Positions 25,188 through 36,826 of a DNA stretch of 64,000 nucleotides are shown piece by piece. The notes beneath the pieces are model-generated. The model made no database searches. It saw only the letters and a list, made by a program, of their open reading frames with translations, and had not been told where the DNA came from. The position numbers were made by a program, and so were the translations under genes. Every line of letters starts with the position of its first letter. Position 1 is the first letter of the stretch. The stretch comes from Aphis gossypii (lineage: Eukaryota; Arthropoda; Insecta; Hemiptera; Aphididae). The DNA lies in the NCBI RefSeq assembly GCF_020184175.1, contig NC_065530.1, positions 53,235,260 to 53,299,259 of the forward strand. Direction: 5' to 3'.

Positions 25188-26035
25188 CGTATACGTATTG
25201 TGACCCGACGAGGGCACTACCCGAGTCATAAAACCTATATCCACCGACCTACGTGACCGTGTAAACGCGACGTGATTATTGGACAGATGTAGGTCCGCGA
25301 AGCGTGAGAGCATAATAACGACGGCGATAATACGTAATAATAATAATAATAGTAACGACGACCGACGACGCGACTCGTCCGCCGAGTGTTTGCGTACACT
25401 TAATCGTACGTATTATAATATGTAGTGGACGCCACTTATGAGACTCACAGATATCACGGTTCAGTCGATTAATATAGAGTCAAACCCGTCTGGAATAGTC
25501 CGATCTCGTCCAAATGGTACATTATAAAAAATTCGGTTAAAAGACTCAAATTTTGTAAAAATGGTAGAAAATAAATATTATTATAGTCAAAATATGGAGA
25601 TAAATTGGTTTTGAAAAGTCATATTATATTTTTGTTGGTTATTACTGGTTTCGCGATTCATTCTTTATAACGTGTGTATGTATATAACACATTTTATTGC
25701 ATTTCACATTTAATAATCATATTATATGATTTCATTTTTATTTACTAATAAAGTAATAAGTAATACCTATATAGTATAAATGTATAAAATTCGTAAATAA
25801 TTAAAAATTACGTTTTTCTTTCTCGCTCCGCCTATAAGATTCAATCGGTTATAAGATTCACTTTGTACACTGATCCCAAAGTGAGTGTTTATAAGCGGCG
25901 TCTACTGCATAGTATAATATCATAATACCTATGTCATACTAACTGTACTACGGACCGGAGATTTTGGATACGCGTTCACGCTATTTTGTTATCGTCATTA
26001 TATTTTTTTAAAGCGACCTGTAAAACCGGACCTCG
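25188..26035. other. Mixed then AT-rich stretch
   Basis: 25190-25400 is moderately CpG-rich (GACGACCGACGACGCG-like sequence) and the rest is AT-rich. No gene, RNA or repeat family is recognisable. Confidence 0.5.
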
Positions 26036-26136
26036 CGGCCAAAGACGGCACAAAGACGGACATTACGAGCACGTTCTTACAAGTATAATATCATAATTGT
26101 ACGTGTATTTTTGTTGAGCGAGTATGTGTTTTTCAG

Positions 26137-26333
26137 GCTTCAGTGTACCGCTCTACAATACGCGTTCTTTTCGGATTAGCAGTTTTCCTTTGGATTTTCA
26201 CACAATTTTCCTCTTTCCGACGATAGATACTGTAACGGTAGATTGTTCCGTTTGTAGCGGTCGTAAAATCGCCTTAAAGATGAGTTGCCATCAACGACAT
26301 AATTGGGATGTACCAGAAATCGATCGTCTCTAG
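26137..26333 (+). CDS. Candidate terminal exon with a Cys/His cluster
   Basis: GTGTTTTTCAG (ending 26136) is a good acceptor. It is followed by an open frame to TAG at 26331-26333. Late in the frame there is a cluster C-S-V-C, ten residues, then C-H-Q-R-H, which gives a C-x2-C-x10-C-x3-H spacing. That is the kind of arrangement used to bind zinc, but it does not fit the classical C2H2 finger. The first half is Ser/Phe/Leu-rich. With one cluster and no upstream exon, a real gene is possible but unproven. Confidence 0.2.
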
Positions 26334-26339
26334 TTTTCG

Positions 26340-29300
26340 ATCTACCGTTTTTTCAAAAAAAAATTTGTCGATCTCTCGCTAGTTACTATCATTTCTTGTG
26401 TTTTTTTTTTTACTTTGTATCGACGTCTCAAGATCGCCTTCCTCGTGCCACCGCCGTTCGAGGTTCCGTGGTGTCGTTTTAGTTGCATCGATGTAGAATT
26501 AACGGCGCAACAATAGGTCACCGTGCGATGACGAACCGAATCTAATCAGTAATAATAATATGCGACTATAATATTATGTAATATGAATGTTTATGAAGAA
26601 GTATAAAATTATTAAATTTTCTATCGGATACCTATATAAAAGAAAAAAAATTATTCTCGTCGGAAAAGTAATCACTGTGCACATACTCACACAAAAGAAA
26701 AAATGTTACCAGAAACATATATAATTATACATTCGAAACGAAATTTGTTCATTTAATAACAATGTCTTGAAGTAATAATTCTTCTTAATGATTTCCGAAA
26801 AATTAAATTTACTCACCGACAACGGACAAAATATTTAACAACTTATACGGTTATATAATCTCGTTGAAGTATATACTTACGCCATTCAAAGACATCTCAT
26901 GAATCTATTCCGAGGTACTACACTCCGAATATTAACAATGTAGAACTTTCAAAATAACTAAATAATCTACCGGAGACACGACAGTTTTAAAATGTGCTCA
27001 TTGCTCGAGCACCTCACATATATCATATACGACGTATAGTTATTATAACTACTTACAACACACGCGCATATTTCTACGCAATAATGTAGTATAGGTACCT
27101 AATTCAATTTAACATTTCAAGTTTCAACTCTTATACTGTATACGTATCTACGGATAATGCGGTAAAATTATACGAGCGTGTAACGATTTGTTTTTGAAAT
27201 GCTAATTTTTATCTTAAACAGACTTTATACGATTTCAAAGAAAAATTATAATTCTTTATTTTCGTGTTAGGTAATGTTTTTTAATTAGGTATATCGTTAG
27301 GTACAACTGCAGTCTGCAATACAGTGTGAATCAACTAGAAACACTCAACACGCGTTATTATTACCTATATAACAAATATAATGTGATTATTTACGTTTCA
27401 TTTTTCACAATAAACCGCTACGAGTTATTATGTCGAAACGGTTTTTAAAAATTCCAGCTATACCGTCGTTCAGTCACTATACTATTTTACTCGATACGAC
27501 TTTGTTGTTATTTTAAATCGACAAAACGATGTGACGAATGCAACATTTGGAATGTCTGCCTAATTAAGATTTCGAGTAGCAAAAAACGTCTTATAATAAC
27601 ATCCGTCGACGCATACCTATTAAAAAAAAAAATAATAATAATGAAAAGAACACCCGCGTATACGCACGAGTATAATATTGTTATTATTTTGAATAGATAC
27701 GAACAAATCGTCATCGCTGATAGAACTGTCACGTTTCTGGACTACCGAAACACACACTGTACAAAATATAATATACTACACGGCCAGCATACACGTACGC
27801 CATCGTATTGTTATGCGTAAAGAGTTTTAATATTGACCACACCTGCAACGGTCGAAAGAGAAAAGATCAATATCCGACGAACGTAGGTACTTGTTAATCT
27901 ATATTCACAGGGGCACTTATAAGGCGTAACTAGATGTTTTGATTTTACAAATATGAAACACATTAGCATAGAGAATATAACATACAAATTATGTCGCGTG
28001 CGTCTCGTTAGTATATTATTTTTCATTATTTTGTGCCTTATTCAGAAAAAAAAAACGTACTGTCCGCGTTGATTCCTGGTTTGTGACTGCCTAATTATTT
28101 TAATTATTTGACACGTATATAAGTACCTACCTAATATTATAATGATATGTTATTATTCATGTATGGGTAATCGTAAAACGTTGTTAAAAGAAAAGTAACG
28201 ATAAGGTCGACTTTTCTCCCACGCAGTAGGAATATATAACGGTTTAATATCGGACAGCGATTTTTTAATTGAATTCAACTCACGTACGTTTTAAGTAAAT
28301 TTTATATACGATCACAACATTTTTAGTGGAACGATTTCAAATGATTTAGTTATAATCATTTCGTTGAATTTTCAGCATATTTATCAATATAATATCACCA
28401 ATCGTATTTAGAAGTTTTAGGTAATGTGACCATTAGAGCACTAAATTAATTCGTATGTCTAAAAAAGTAGTTTAAACCAACTTTATTAAGGAAAATAAAA
28501 CATTGCGTTACACAAAATAAAAAATTAAATTGAAAAACAACCTGAATTGTATTTAGATAAAAATAATAATTGTATTTTAAAATGACGTTGTATTTTTGTT
28601 TTCGTTCCGGAAAACGTTTTAATTAATATCTAAAACGATCTTTTGATCAAACGTCTTTGATTCGTCCACCGTTCTTACCCGAACCACGACCGCTACACTA
28701 CAAGGAAAATATTTAAAAATAAACGTTGGCATTGTATAATTTTTAAGCTGAGTGATGGTTACTGAAATAATGTGCAGTGAATATTACGGTCGATTTTACT
28801 ACGCTAGACAATATATTTTATAATAATATTATGTATTTCATTTTTATTTCAATTTTTGTGTATACAAATTGTACACAATTTTTTCTGTGGACTGAATATC
28901 TTGATTAAAATTTCTATATAAAATGCTTATTTGATTATTTAACCATAATTAAACGTTTATTGTGTGATATACGCATATATTTTTAGGATTTTATTGATTA
29001 AATATCTTCATAGTCTGTTCATAGATAATATTTAATAATCACAAGAAATAATTTTTTTTATCTTCCTACTTCTATAAATCAGTTTATTCTATTTTTTAAA
29101 ATAATTTTAATTAGTAACAGTTTTTCGATGTTTACGTAATTGTAAACCTATGGTAATATAATACTTATACTTACCTAGAATATTCAAATAATACATGATA
29201 TTTATACCTACTCTGTACATAATACATGAGTCTTAGAGACTATTACGTACATGAATCAAATTTGATATTTCTGGGCACACATATCAACTGATGACATACA

Positions 29301-30600
29301 TTTGCATTTTATAAATATTTAAACGTACCCCGCAAAAAAAAAAATACAATCATTATATAGGTTGAGAAATTTCAACATTACATTTCGTTGATTGTTGATT
29401 TACAATTTATGAGTTTTTATATAAATGTATTTTGTAATCATTTTACTCAATCTTTTTTATAAAGCTGTTAAGCGGTATTTTACTTATATAAAATAAACTA
29501 AAATACCTGGGAATAAAATAAAAAATAATAGTAATTGTACACTAATGAGTAAAAGAAACTTAGTCAATTTGCAATAATGACGGCACGTAAACACAATAAT
29601 TTCTCAATCAAGACTTTTTCAGTAGTGTATTATTAAATAAAATAACATTATTAACAAATGTTATGTTTATAAAAATCTATCTACACCTACAAAAACTTGA
29701 TTATAAATCCAACAATATTATTTAACACACATTAGAACTCTTAGCGATATATATATATCGTTTAATATTTTACGAAAACAGATAACAGATAAACAGCGAA
29801 TATATATTTTGTAACTATATATAGCAGATGAGATTTGGTTTTTTATTTATAAAACGATATATATATATATATGTTAAACAATATTTTGTTAAGTACTAAA
29901 TATTTTTTCAAAAAGTTATACAGTACCTATAAGTAGATACTGTATATATTATATTCATGTATTTTTGTGGATAGTATAAAACTATAAACACAAGAATTTT
30001 AAAATAAGCTTTACGGGCATAATAAACTAGCTTTGAAGGATATTACTTTTATATATATTATATTTGATTAATGCGATATAAAGCTTCCTCATTAGTATTT
30101 TTTATAAAAACCAAATGTGGAAAAAATAAAAATAAGTTATAAATATTTTACAAAAAAAACTTTGATGTAATATTGAATATATACATTTGTAATATCATCA
30201 AATTAAAACTTAATAATTCAAGGATTCAAAATGACAAGGTATTTTCAATGAGTTGTGATACATTAATTTTTCAGCTACTTCTATATTAGTCTGATGCTTC
30301 TGTATCTGTTTAGAGTTATTATATCTTCAAAGTATTTTTCAAATATTAAAATTTCCTTTTTATAATTTTAAAAATAACCCTTTAGCTATTATGGTGAATC
30401 GTTAAAAAATAACAAATGAAAATAACTTTTTCTCGTGTCTTAAGTTATACCTATTATATGTTATTTGTAATTAAGCTAACTACAAAAAACTATCTTTTTT
30501 TAATAAGTTATAATTCATTAAATTTTACTTAATCATAATGTTCAATACTATATAAGTGATAATACTAATAATCTTATAAAGATATATTCAATCTAACACA
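26340..30600. other. Long AT-rich desert
   Basis: More than 4 kb without a gene-like signal apart from brief CpG-containing fragments at 26420-26520. The TAGGTACCTA palindrome is at 27092-27101. Open frames at 27508-27732 and 27811-28026 on the minus strand are Ile/Leu/Phe/Arg-rich with no domain. One copy of a 21-base sequence repeated at 31461 lies at 28711-28731. Confidence 0.6.
28711..28731 (+). repeat. 21-bp direct repeat, copy 1
   Basis: Identical over 21 bases to 31461-31481; the right half includes AAACGTTGGCA. The bases on either side differ. The two copies lie 2.75 kb apart in the same orientation. Confidence 0.85.
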
Positions 30601-30641
30601 CAAATCGTCGAGATATTGTTGATGTGAGTTAACCAAGCTCC

Positions 30642-30684
30642 AAGCAGTAAATCATATTGCGAGTGCAATGATTTATCATTGCTT
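30642..30684. repeat. Imperfect hairpin with GAGT loop
   Basis: AAGCA at 30642-30646 pairs with TGCTT at 30680-30684, TAAATCA with TGATTTA, and TTGC with GCAA around a GAGT loop at 30661-30664. There is one 2-base bulge and one asymmetric internal loop. About 16 pairs form in total. The loop is smaller than in typical microRNA precursors. Confidence 0.55.
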
Positions 30685-30747
30685 TCCAATTTAAAGACAC
30701 CCACCCGTGTGGCCCACTCGATTTTTGTAAAAGAGTTTCTACGTAGT

Positions 30748-30797
30748 AAATATTAAAGATACTATATTTATTAACAAATATAGTGTCTTTAATATTT
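30748..30797. repeat. 22-bp near-perfect hairpin, 6-nt loop
   Basis: The 22 bases 30748-30769 are the reverse complement of 30776-30797 at every position but one. That position is a G-U pair in plus-strand RNA and an A-C mismatch in minus-strand RNA. The loop is ATTAAC. The core reads TTAAAGATACTATATTT on the left arm. No terminal direct repeats that would mark an inserted element are obvious. Arm length equals that of a small interfering RNA or microRNA duplex, but the total is short for a usual pre-miRNA. Confidence 0.8.
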
Positions 30798-30799
30798 TT

Positions 30800-33440
30800 T
30801 TTCAACGATGTAACTTTTTAAAGGTTTCTTTTATCATATAGTCTTATAATTCTACCGTGTTATTGGTATACTAGACCATCATGGACAATATAACTGGCAA
30901 CTGGTGGCTATATATTGTTTGAAAACATAATAATGTTTTCTTTCTCAAAAAATATAATGCTTCATTATTATCATGTATACATATTTTATAAATTCATTAA
31001 TAGCGTGACTATGACTTATTAAGTAATCAAAAATTATCCAAGTACTTACAGTTTTATAACCAGAAAAGTAGGAAACTAATCCAACAAAATAATATCATAG
31101 TTATATAATATGTTGTATTGACAACTTGACAACTTTTACATTAAAAGTACAACCAGTAAAAAAAGACCGGAAATCATTTTTAATACTCAAATTGGTGTTA
31201 TCGACTGCAGTTTTTTTGTAATCGAAATATCTTATAAAAAATTCAAATTAATTACTTATTAAATTATAAAAAAAGTTTGATATGCAATAACAAGGTCTTA
31301 TCTCTCGTATTTTCTTCTACGGATTTTATTTTAAAATAAAACTTCTTATTCCCCGTCCCAAATAAATTGAAATATTTTATTTTAATTTTACACTTTTGAA
31401 AGCACTACAGTATTGTTTGCAGATTTGTTAATCATTTTTCATTGGAGCAAAACTGTTGAAATTTAAAAATAAACGTTGGCAGTTTAAACATGCTTGACGA
31501 TAGTTGCTCTATTGCCTCGTATGACGTATATGCACGTGTGGTGTTATGACTTACAACAATGTATTTTGATTTGTTGATGATTTATATAGCCACATACCTA
31601 TTCCACATACAACTGGTGAATTATTATTGAGGTAATCTAGTTATAGAATAATACTATAATTCAGTAAAGAAAAAAAAAATTATAATTTAAGTTAGTTTTA
31701 GGGTTCATGCGTCTATTAATTAGCTACTGTTATTTTTTTTTTTAAATGTCCCTGTGAAATTGTATATAATATAAAAATATACCTAATCTTTAATTTCTCA
31801 TAAGACGTAAGACGATTAGCAGGTAGATAACTATAAAACCCCCTATAGAGTCGTTACAACGTTAACGATGGATTCAAATAAAATACATAATAATTAAATC
31901 TCGTTTTTATACACTTGTTTCTTAATATATTATATATACAACGGTTATCCAATAATATAGTTTTAAATTTCACAATCTTGCATGAGAACATTTTTGCGTG
32001 AATATTAAAAAAAAAAAATGATTTTTTATTGTCTAGTTATATATGAGTATTAATTTTACTAATACACGACTTGTTTTAAATGTTTTAATGAATTTTAACA
32101 TACCGATGAGTAGGTATAATAAAAAATTTCTAAGCGGTTAGTAAAAAATAATAATTCACACTTTATTCATCGATTAAATTTGTACCTGACCTAATCGAGC
32201 TTATTAACTTTTACTATCGTCACGGTGCTTTTCCGAAATGGATTCATTCGATAGTGCACAAATTTAGTAGTCATCGGTTATAACGACTGGTTAGAAAATA
32301 AAAACAGATTATGGTCGCAGAGTTGTACCTTAAAATAGTAATACAAGGCACTTGCTAATAATAATTAGTAATTATGATAATTGGCATAAAATGTACCAAG
32401 TGTGGTAATAGTTTTTAATGTTTATATACGTTGATCAGTAAAACCGTAGAAAAATTGTGGAAATAAATCAAATAAAACAAAAAAAAATTTCACAAATTTG
32501 TATTATATATATTTATATTACAGTTAACAAGTCTTCGTGAGTGCTAAAATAATGATTCGTAGGTATTCATTATATACAAATTTAAACGAATCGTATATTT
32601 ATTATAAAATATTAAATTCGCAACTATAGCCACCATATTTTATAACAAAAAGAAAATCATTGAATTTTTAGCACATCCTTCGTTAGAAAAGTATGCAACT
32701 CTGCAAATTGCAATTTACCGTTAGATTTGACCAATGATGTCTTTATCCAATAAGATTAGAGGCCCCATGTGACCCTCAAAGTTCTTAAACGTGATCCAAA
32801 ATAAAATTAATTAAGGTACAATCAATTCTTTTTTCATTAAATAGATGTTATGTAAAATAAAAAAAGATAAATCTGACAATTTGAAGAAACATTTTTCTCA
32901 TCGTGTATCGTTCACAAATAAAGCGTTTGAAATCGTTGCAGAGTTTCGAACTAGCTTGACCACTTATTATTTTCCAAATGAAAAGCGAATGCGGTTTTCG
33001 TTTTGTTAATAGAGTCATAAAAAACACAACTCCCGGTATTATATACACCAGCTATATAATGCATTATTTAAGGATAATAATATATATAAACGCGTCATGT
33101 GAAAATATGAAATGTTATGATGTTATAATGGTCGTGTGTGCATGTGGTAGAGGGGAGTGGTACAAATGAGTTTTCAACAGTGTTTTTACTTACGTTCACC
33201 GACCAAAAAAAAATAAAAAAATAGGTATACCTACTTATACAAATGATACACTAATTATTATTAATTTATAAAAGTATATTATATGTATCGGCTAGCAGTC
33301 GTTATGGTGTTTACCTATATATGCAAACGAAAAACCATTAAAACGTCATTTGAGCGAACTATGCGATAAAACATATGATAGGTTAGCGCATATATATAGA
33401 TACCTACATTAGCTATATGGTGTATATTCCTAGATCCATA
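30800..33440. other. AT-rich desert
   Basis: Nothing gene-like is seen. It holds A/T homopolymers (about 31669-31678, 31733-31743 and 32008-32018) and the second copy of the 21-base repeat. Open frames at 32848-33169 on both strands are short and without a domain. Confidence 0.6.
31461..31481 (+). repeat. 21-bp direct repeat, copy 2
   Basis: Identical to 28711-28731 over 21 bases including AAACGTTGGCA. The flanking sequence is unrelated beyond the match. Confidence 0.85.
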
Positions 33441-33443
33441 TAC

Positions 33444-33444
<1 letters not shown>

Positions 33445-33474
<30 letters not shown>
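33445..33474. repeat. (AC)15 microsatellite
   Basis: A pure AC array of 30 bases, directly visible, flanked by TATA-rich sequence. Confidence 0.96.
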
Positions 33475-33477
<3 letters not shown>

Positions 33478-35000
33478 CATATATTCATATACTATATATA
33501 TATATAATATATACCTGCGACGGTCCGTCATAATAACATAATTATTATCAACGTTGTTTTGCATTATGATTTTATTTAATATGATTATTATTACGTCACA
33601 CGTAGTAGAGACTCAGCAACAGATATACACAACGCAGTCTGTGTATCCATACCTATAGTTTACGCATAGGCTGTACCCCGTAATGAGATAATAATTGTGG
33701 GTGTGCGGCGTACGAGGGGTCTTGCCGAACATGATTATTTTCACATTTGAGAAACGCGGACGCACCCGCCGTTGTTTAATAATATACGTTTTCTCTTTTC
33801 TGGCATACCTGCACTGTCACTCTGCGTGTCCGTCAATCCGAGATCTCGCACGACCTCAGGTTAAATAGCCGGACGCGACGGGAGAAAAAGCGCCGCAAAG
33901 GTGATCGCAAACCGTTATTCTTGTAACTACGATGATCAACTAGCGACCAACTGTTAAAACAGCTCACAGCGAGTGATGCGTAGTAAACAAAATCCTATAT
34001 CATAAATTTTACTGCCAAAGTACGATTGCTATACACAGCCACACTATGTTGTGGTGTTGTATAATTGGACGATGATGATTTCCGAGTCCCGAACGAATAG
34101 TTTTACGAATTCGACGCTATCAAAATAACCGTGCCATTTCAATCGATCATTATTGTAAAACATTCAAATTTAATAACGATCGATCTAAAATTAAAATATT
34201 GAAATTTATCAACGCGAAAACATGATAGAGCTGACTATATATCATTATTCACTTTATAATGTTGAAACTATGAACAGTTCTATTTAGGTTCTGCTCTGCG
34301 TAAGGTTAGACTAGATGAGTTGTTATTACGTATTAGTTATTACATAACGCTTCATGTGACGAAAATGATAAATACCGGAATACAGGATAACTACTTTTGA
34401 GTCGATTTCAGACGGACCTTACAATTAAAGTTGGTATGGAGTTTAATGCGATTATCGTTAAATTGTCTTTTAGTATTTCTTTACATCAGGTTAATCGACC
34501 ATAGAACTGTATAGTACATGTCCAATCCATACTTACATATGTATGGACTTACATGTTCAAAGTGTGAACCGGGGTGGTATCTTTTAAGGGCGTCGCGTTG
34601 CAGTAGAATTATAATTTTTTCTGGTTTTTAATTATTTCTTATGATTAGTCATGCTTCAACTCGGGGAAAGATCCCACGAGAAAAATTTAATTTGAAAAAT
34701 GTGCTGTAATTCAAAAAGGTTGGGGAACTGCGTATAATATTATTAAACACAACATTAAATACTTATCTATATTAATATATTATCAGCATAGAACATACAA
34801 ACGCTGTATAACAGCATGTAGTGTTCTATTTTAAGGTATTTATCACTGCGAGTGAGTCTACATAATACATAAATAAGGCATTATATATGCAGGAGTTATA
34901 CAGATGCATCTTATTGAGATACAGACATTCATATTATTTTAAGAAATTATAGCAAAAATATCAACAATATAATTTAGAAAAAATTATTATTATAATCCGA
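33475..35000. other. Non-coding stretch with a modest CpG fraction
   Basis: 33690-33960 is more GC-balanced and contains GGACGCGACGGGAG-like sequence; the rest is AT-rich. No open frame of note exists. The last 400 bases lead into the candidate first exon at 35009 and would hold its 5' untranslated region or promoter. No clear TATA box at a fixed distance is evident in this TATA-rich DNA. Confidence 0.5.
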
Positions 35001-35008
35001 AACCTATT

Positions 35009-35111
35009 ATGGATACTTTAATACTTTTGATATTGTTATGGTTGTTTATATTATTTTATATTTTGAAAAGGAACAACTACACTACCAACTCTTGGCTGCA
35101 TATTGTGTTTG
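35009..35111 (+). CDS. Candidate first coding exon encoding a membrane anchor
   Basis: An ATG at 35009 begins M-D-T-L-I-L-L-I-L-L-W-L-F-I-L-F-Y-I-L-K, an acidic residue followed by about 17 hydrophobic residues and then Lys-Arg, the pattern of an N-terminal signal anchor. A polar segment (N-N-Y-T-T-N-S-W) follows. After 34 codons plus one base comes GGTAAGTTA, a consensus donor, so splicing would be in phase 1. This arrangement is common in the first exons of microsomal enzymes such as cytochromes P450, but no family can be named from 34 residues. A fitting acceptor lies at 35504. Leu/Ile/Phe-rich frames are common in AT-rich DNA, which lowers certainty; the flanking donor and sharp Lys-Arg boundary raise it. 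Confidence 0.33.
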
Positions 35112-35504
35112 GTAAGTTATATTATTAATTATATTTTATTGTAAAGACGTATATATGACTGATGCGTTATTTTAAATGTCGATAATAAATTATAATCTAT
35201 GTGTATTTAAACGCATCGGGATTTGCATAAATTATATAATATATAAAAGTATCTCTATAAATTATGTTATTATTTATTTAACATAACGTATTACTGACTC
35301 TATAGATAGTATATATTGTTGTTTTACCGATTTTTTCCTCTTAATAACGAGCAGAAATAAAATATTTAAAAAAAAAACACCTATATTATTACAAGAGTGC
35401 GGGAATACTCGTATTTTGTTGCTTACTTTTTAAAACCATTTATATACAAAATATATAGATATTAACTCAACATACATATAATATAAATGTATCTTCTTAT
35501 ACAG

Positions 35505-35530
35505 TCAGTTCTATGTTCACCGAATGTTAG
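35505..35530 (+). CDS. Possible short terminal exon joined to the 35009 exon
   Basis: ATCTTCTTATACAG ends at 35504 and gives a pyrimidine-rich acceptor. Joining 35111 to 35505 keeps the frame: the split codon becomes Val and S-S-M-F-T-E-C follows before TAG at 35528-35530. The result would be a 42-residue protein with one membrane segment and an intron of 393 bases. This pairing is my inference; another acceptor further downstream could equally be used. Confidence 0.18.
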
Positions 35531-36820
35531 ATCTCATCACGCGATAACAAATTGTTAAGGTCACAACGCCATCGTACAAAATAAATAGTACGTATACACG
35601 GGCCTGCACAGACGCTTTTGACATTAATTATTTTTGTACCCACTTCTCCCTGCCACCGACACATCAGCCGACAATTCAGGATGTCTGGAAATAAAAATAT
35701 ATCGAGACCCATATATATACGAATTAAACAACAGCCTGTTTAATTGCAATCAATCGTCATCGCATGATACATAGTTTCTTGTCGTCACGAATTTCATTTG
35801 ACAGCATAGTTGTTCTTTAATAATGGTAATAATAATACTTGACTTTTGAAATAATGTTGTTTCCAAAAATTTTAACTGAACTATGTTTTACTGCTTAATT
35901 AGTTCATTTTTGTTTGTTTGTTTACAATTCAAATGTCAAATCGTATTACAATATCGTTGAATATTATAAATTCAAGTACCTAAATTAATTCTGCGATGAA
36001 AATATCAAATATGACATGCACCTACTATGCGAATCAAATCTATAGCTCAGTCTAAATATATTGTGTTGAGTCTATTTTAGTTTTCTTTCTTATTAGCACG
36101 TATATAATAATTTCTCGTTCATGTAAAAACATGAATGGTTAGAAAATGTTTAGAAACCAGTTTATAATAATCATACCAAACACTTAATATATTATAATAT
36201 AATGAATACGTATACACTGCAGTGTATTACATAGATTTATTATTAGTATATTATTGGGGGAAGGGGGTTGGAATACAGCATACAGGTTACAAATTTTGTT
36301 TGTAATTCAAATAGTTATATTAAAATATAGCAACATTACACTTAGTTAGAAAATATTTTGATTCAAAAAAAAAAACCATAATATGATCGACGACGATTGG
36401 ATTTTATTTTAATACTGAGGAAATATTATTTTCCGTGATGAAAATATGAGTTATATAAGTTTTTTTTGTGGATACAAATTATTGTTACGTAATAAGTTAC
36501 ATAATAAAAGAATAATTGTAAAATTTAAATCTTGATACTGAGGTAACGAGTTAGAGTACTAGTATTTTAATGATATGTAATGTAGTTATTTTAATCTAAG
36601 TGATACACTCCATGTAATAAGTAATAACCTAAAAGCTTTCGTTAAACAAACAATGCAAATGTGCGATAGTTTTATTTTTAACAGCGAGTCTTTATATTCA
36701 GTAAAATAATAATTATTTATTAAACATCTATTATAGTTTTTGATTGATACTAAAACGAACATTTATGAAAACGAAAACAATTTTCATTTTTTGCCATTTG
36801 GTTTATTGTTAAAAATAACG
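35531..36820. other. AT-rich stretch
   Basis: No plus-strand gene is seen. On the minus strand a strong acceptor (TATTTTTATTTCCAG, exon side starting near 35682) is followed by a frame that closes at 35527. Its translation is Cys/Arg/Val-mixed without a domain, so it is noted but not called. A 16-bp palindrome lies at 36212-36227. Confidence 0.5.
36212..36227. repeat. 16-bp perfect palindrome
   Basis: ATACACTGCAGTGTAT is identical on both strands. It contains the motif ACACTGCAG that also occurs at 21449-21460 and 37688-37699. Confidence 0.92.
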
Positions 36821-36826
36821 AAAAAA

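Noticed and set aside
33880..33905. T-G-E-K, as in zinc-finger linkers
   Set aside because: Stops lie four codons before and four codons after, and no cysteine/histidine spacing is present.
35527..35712. Minus-strand frame after a strong TATTTCCAG acceptor
   Set aside because: The acceptor is good, but the longest frame after it has no domain and no donor or partner exon; kept only as a note because the opposite strand has the better candidate.
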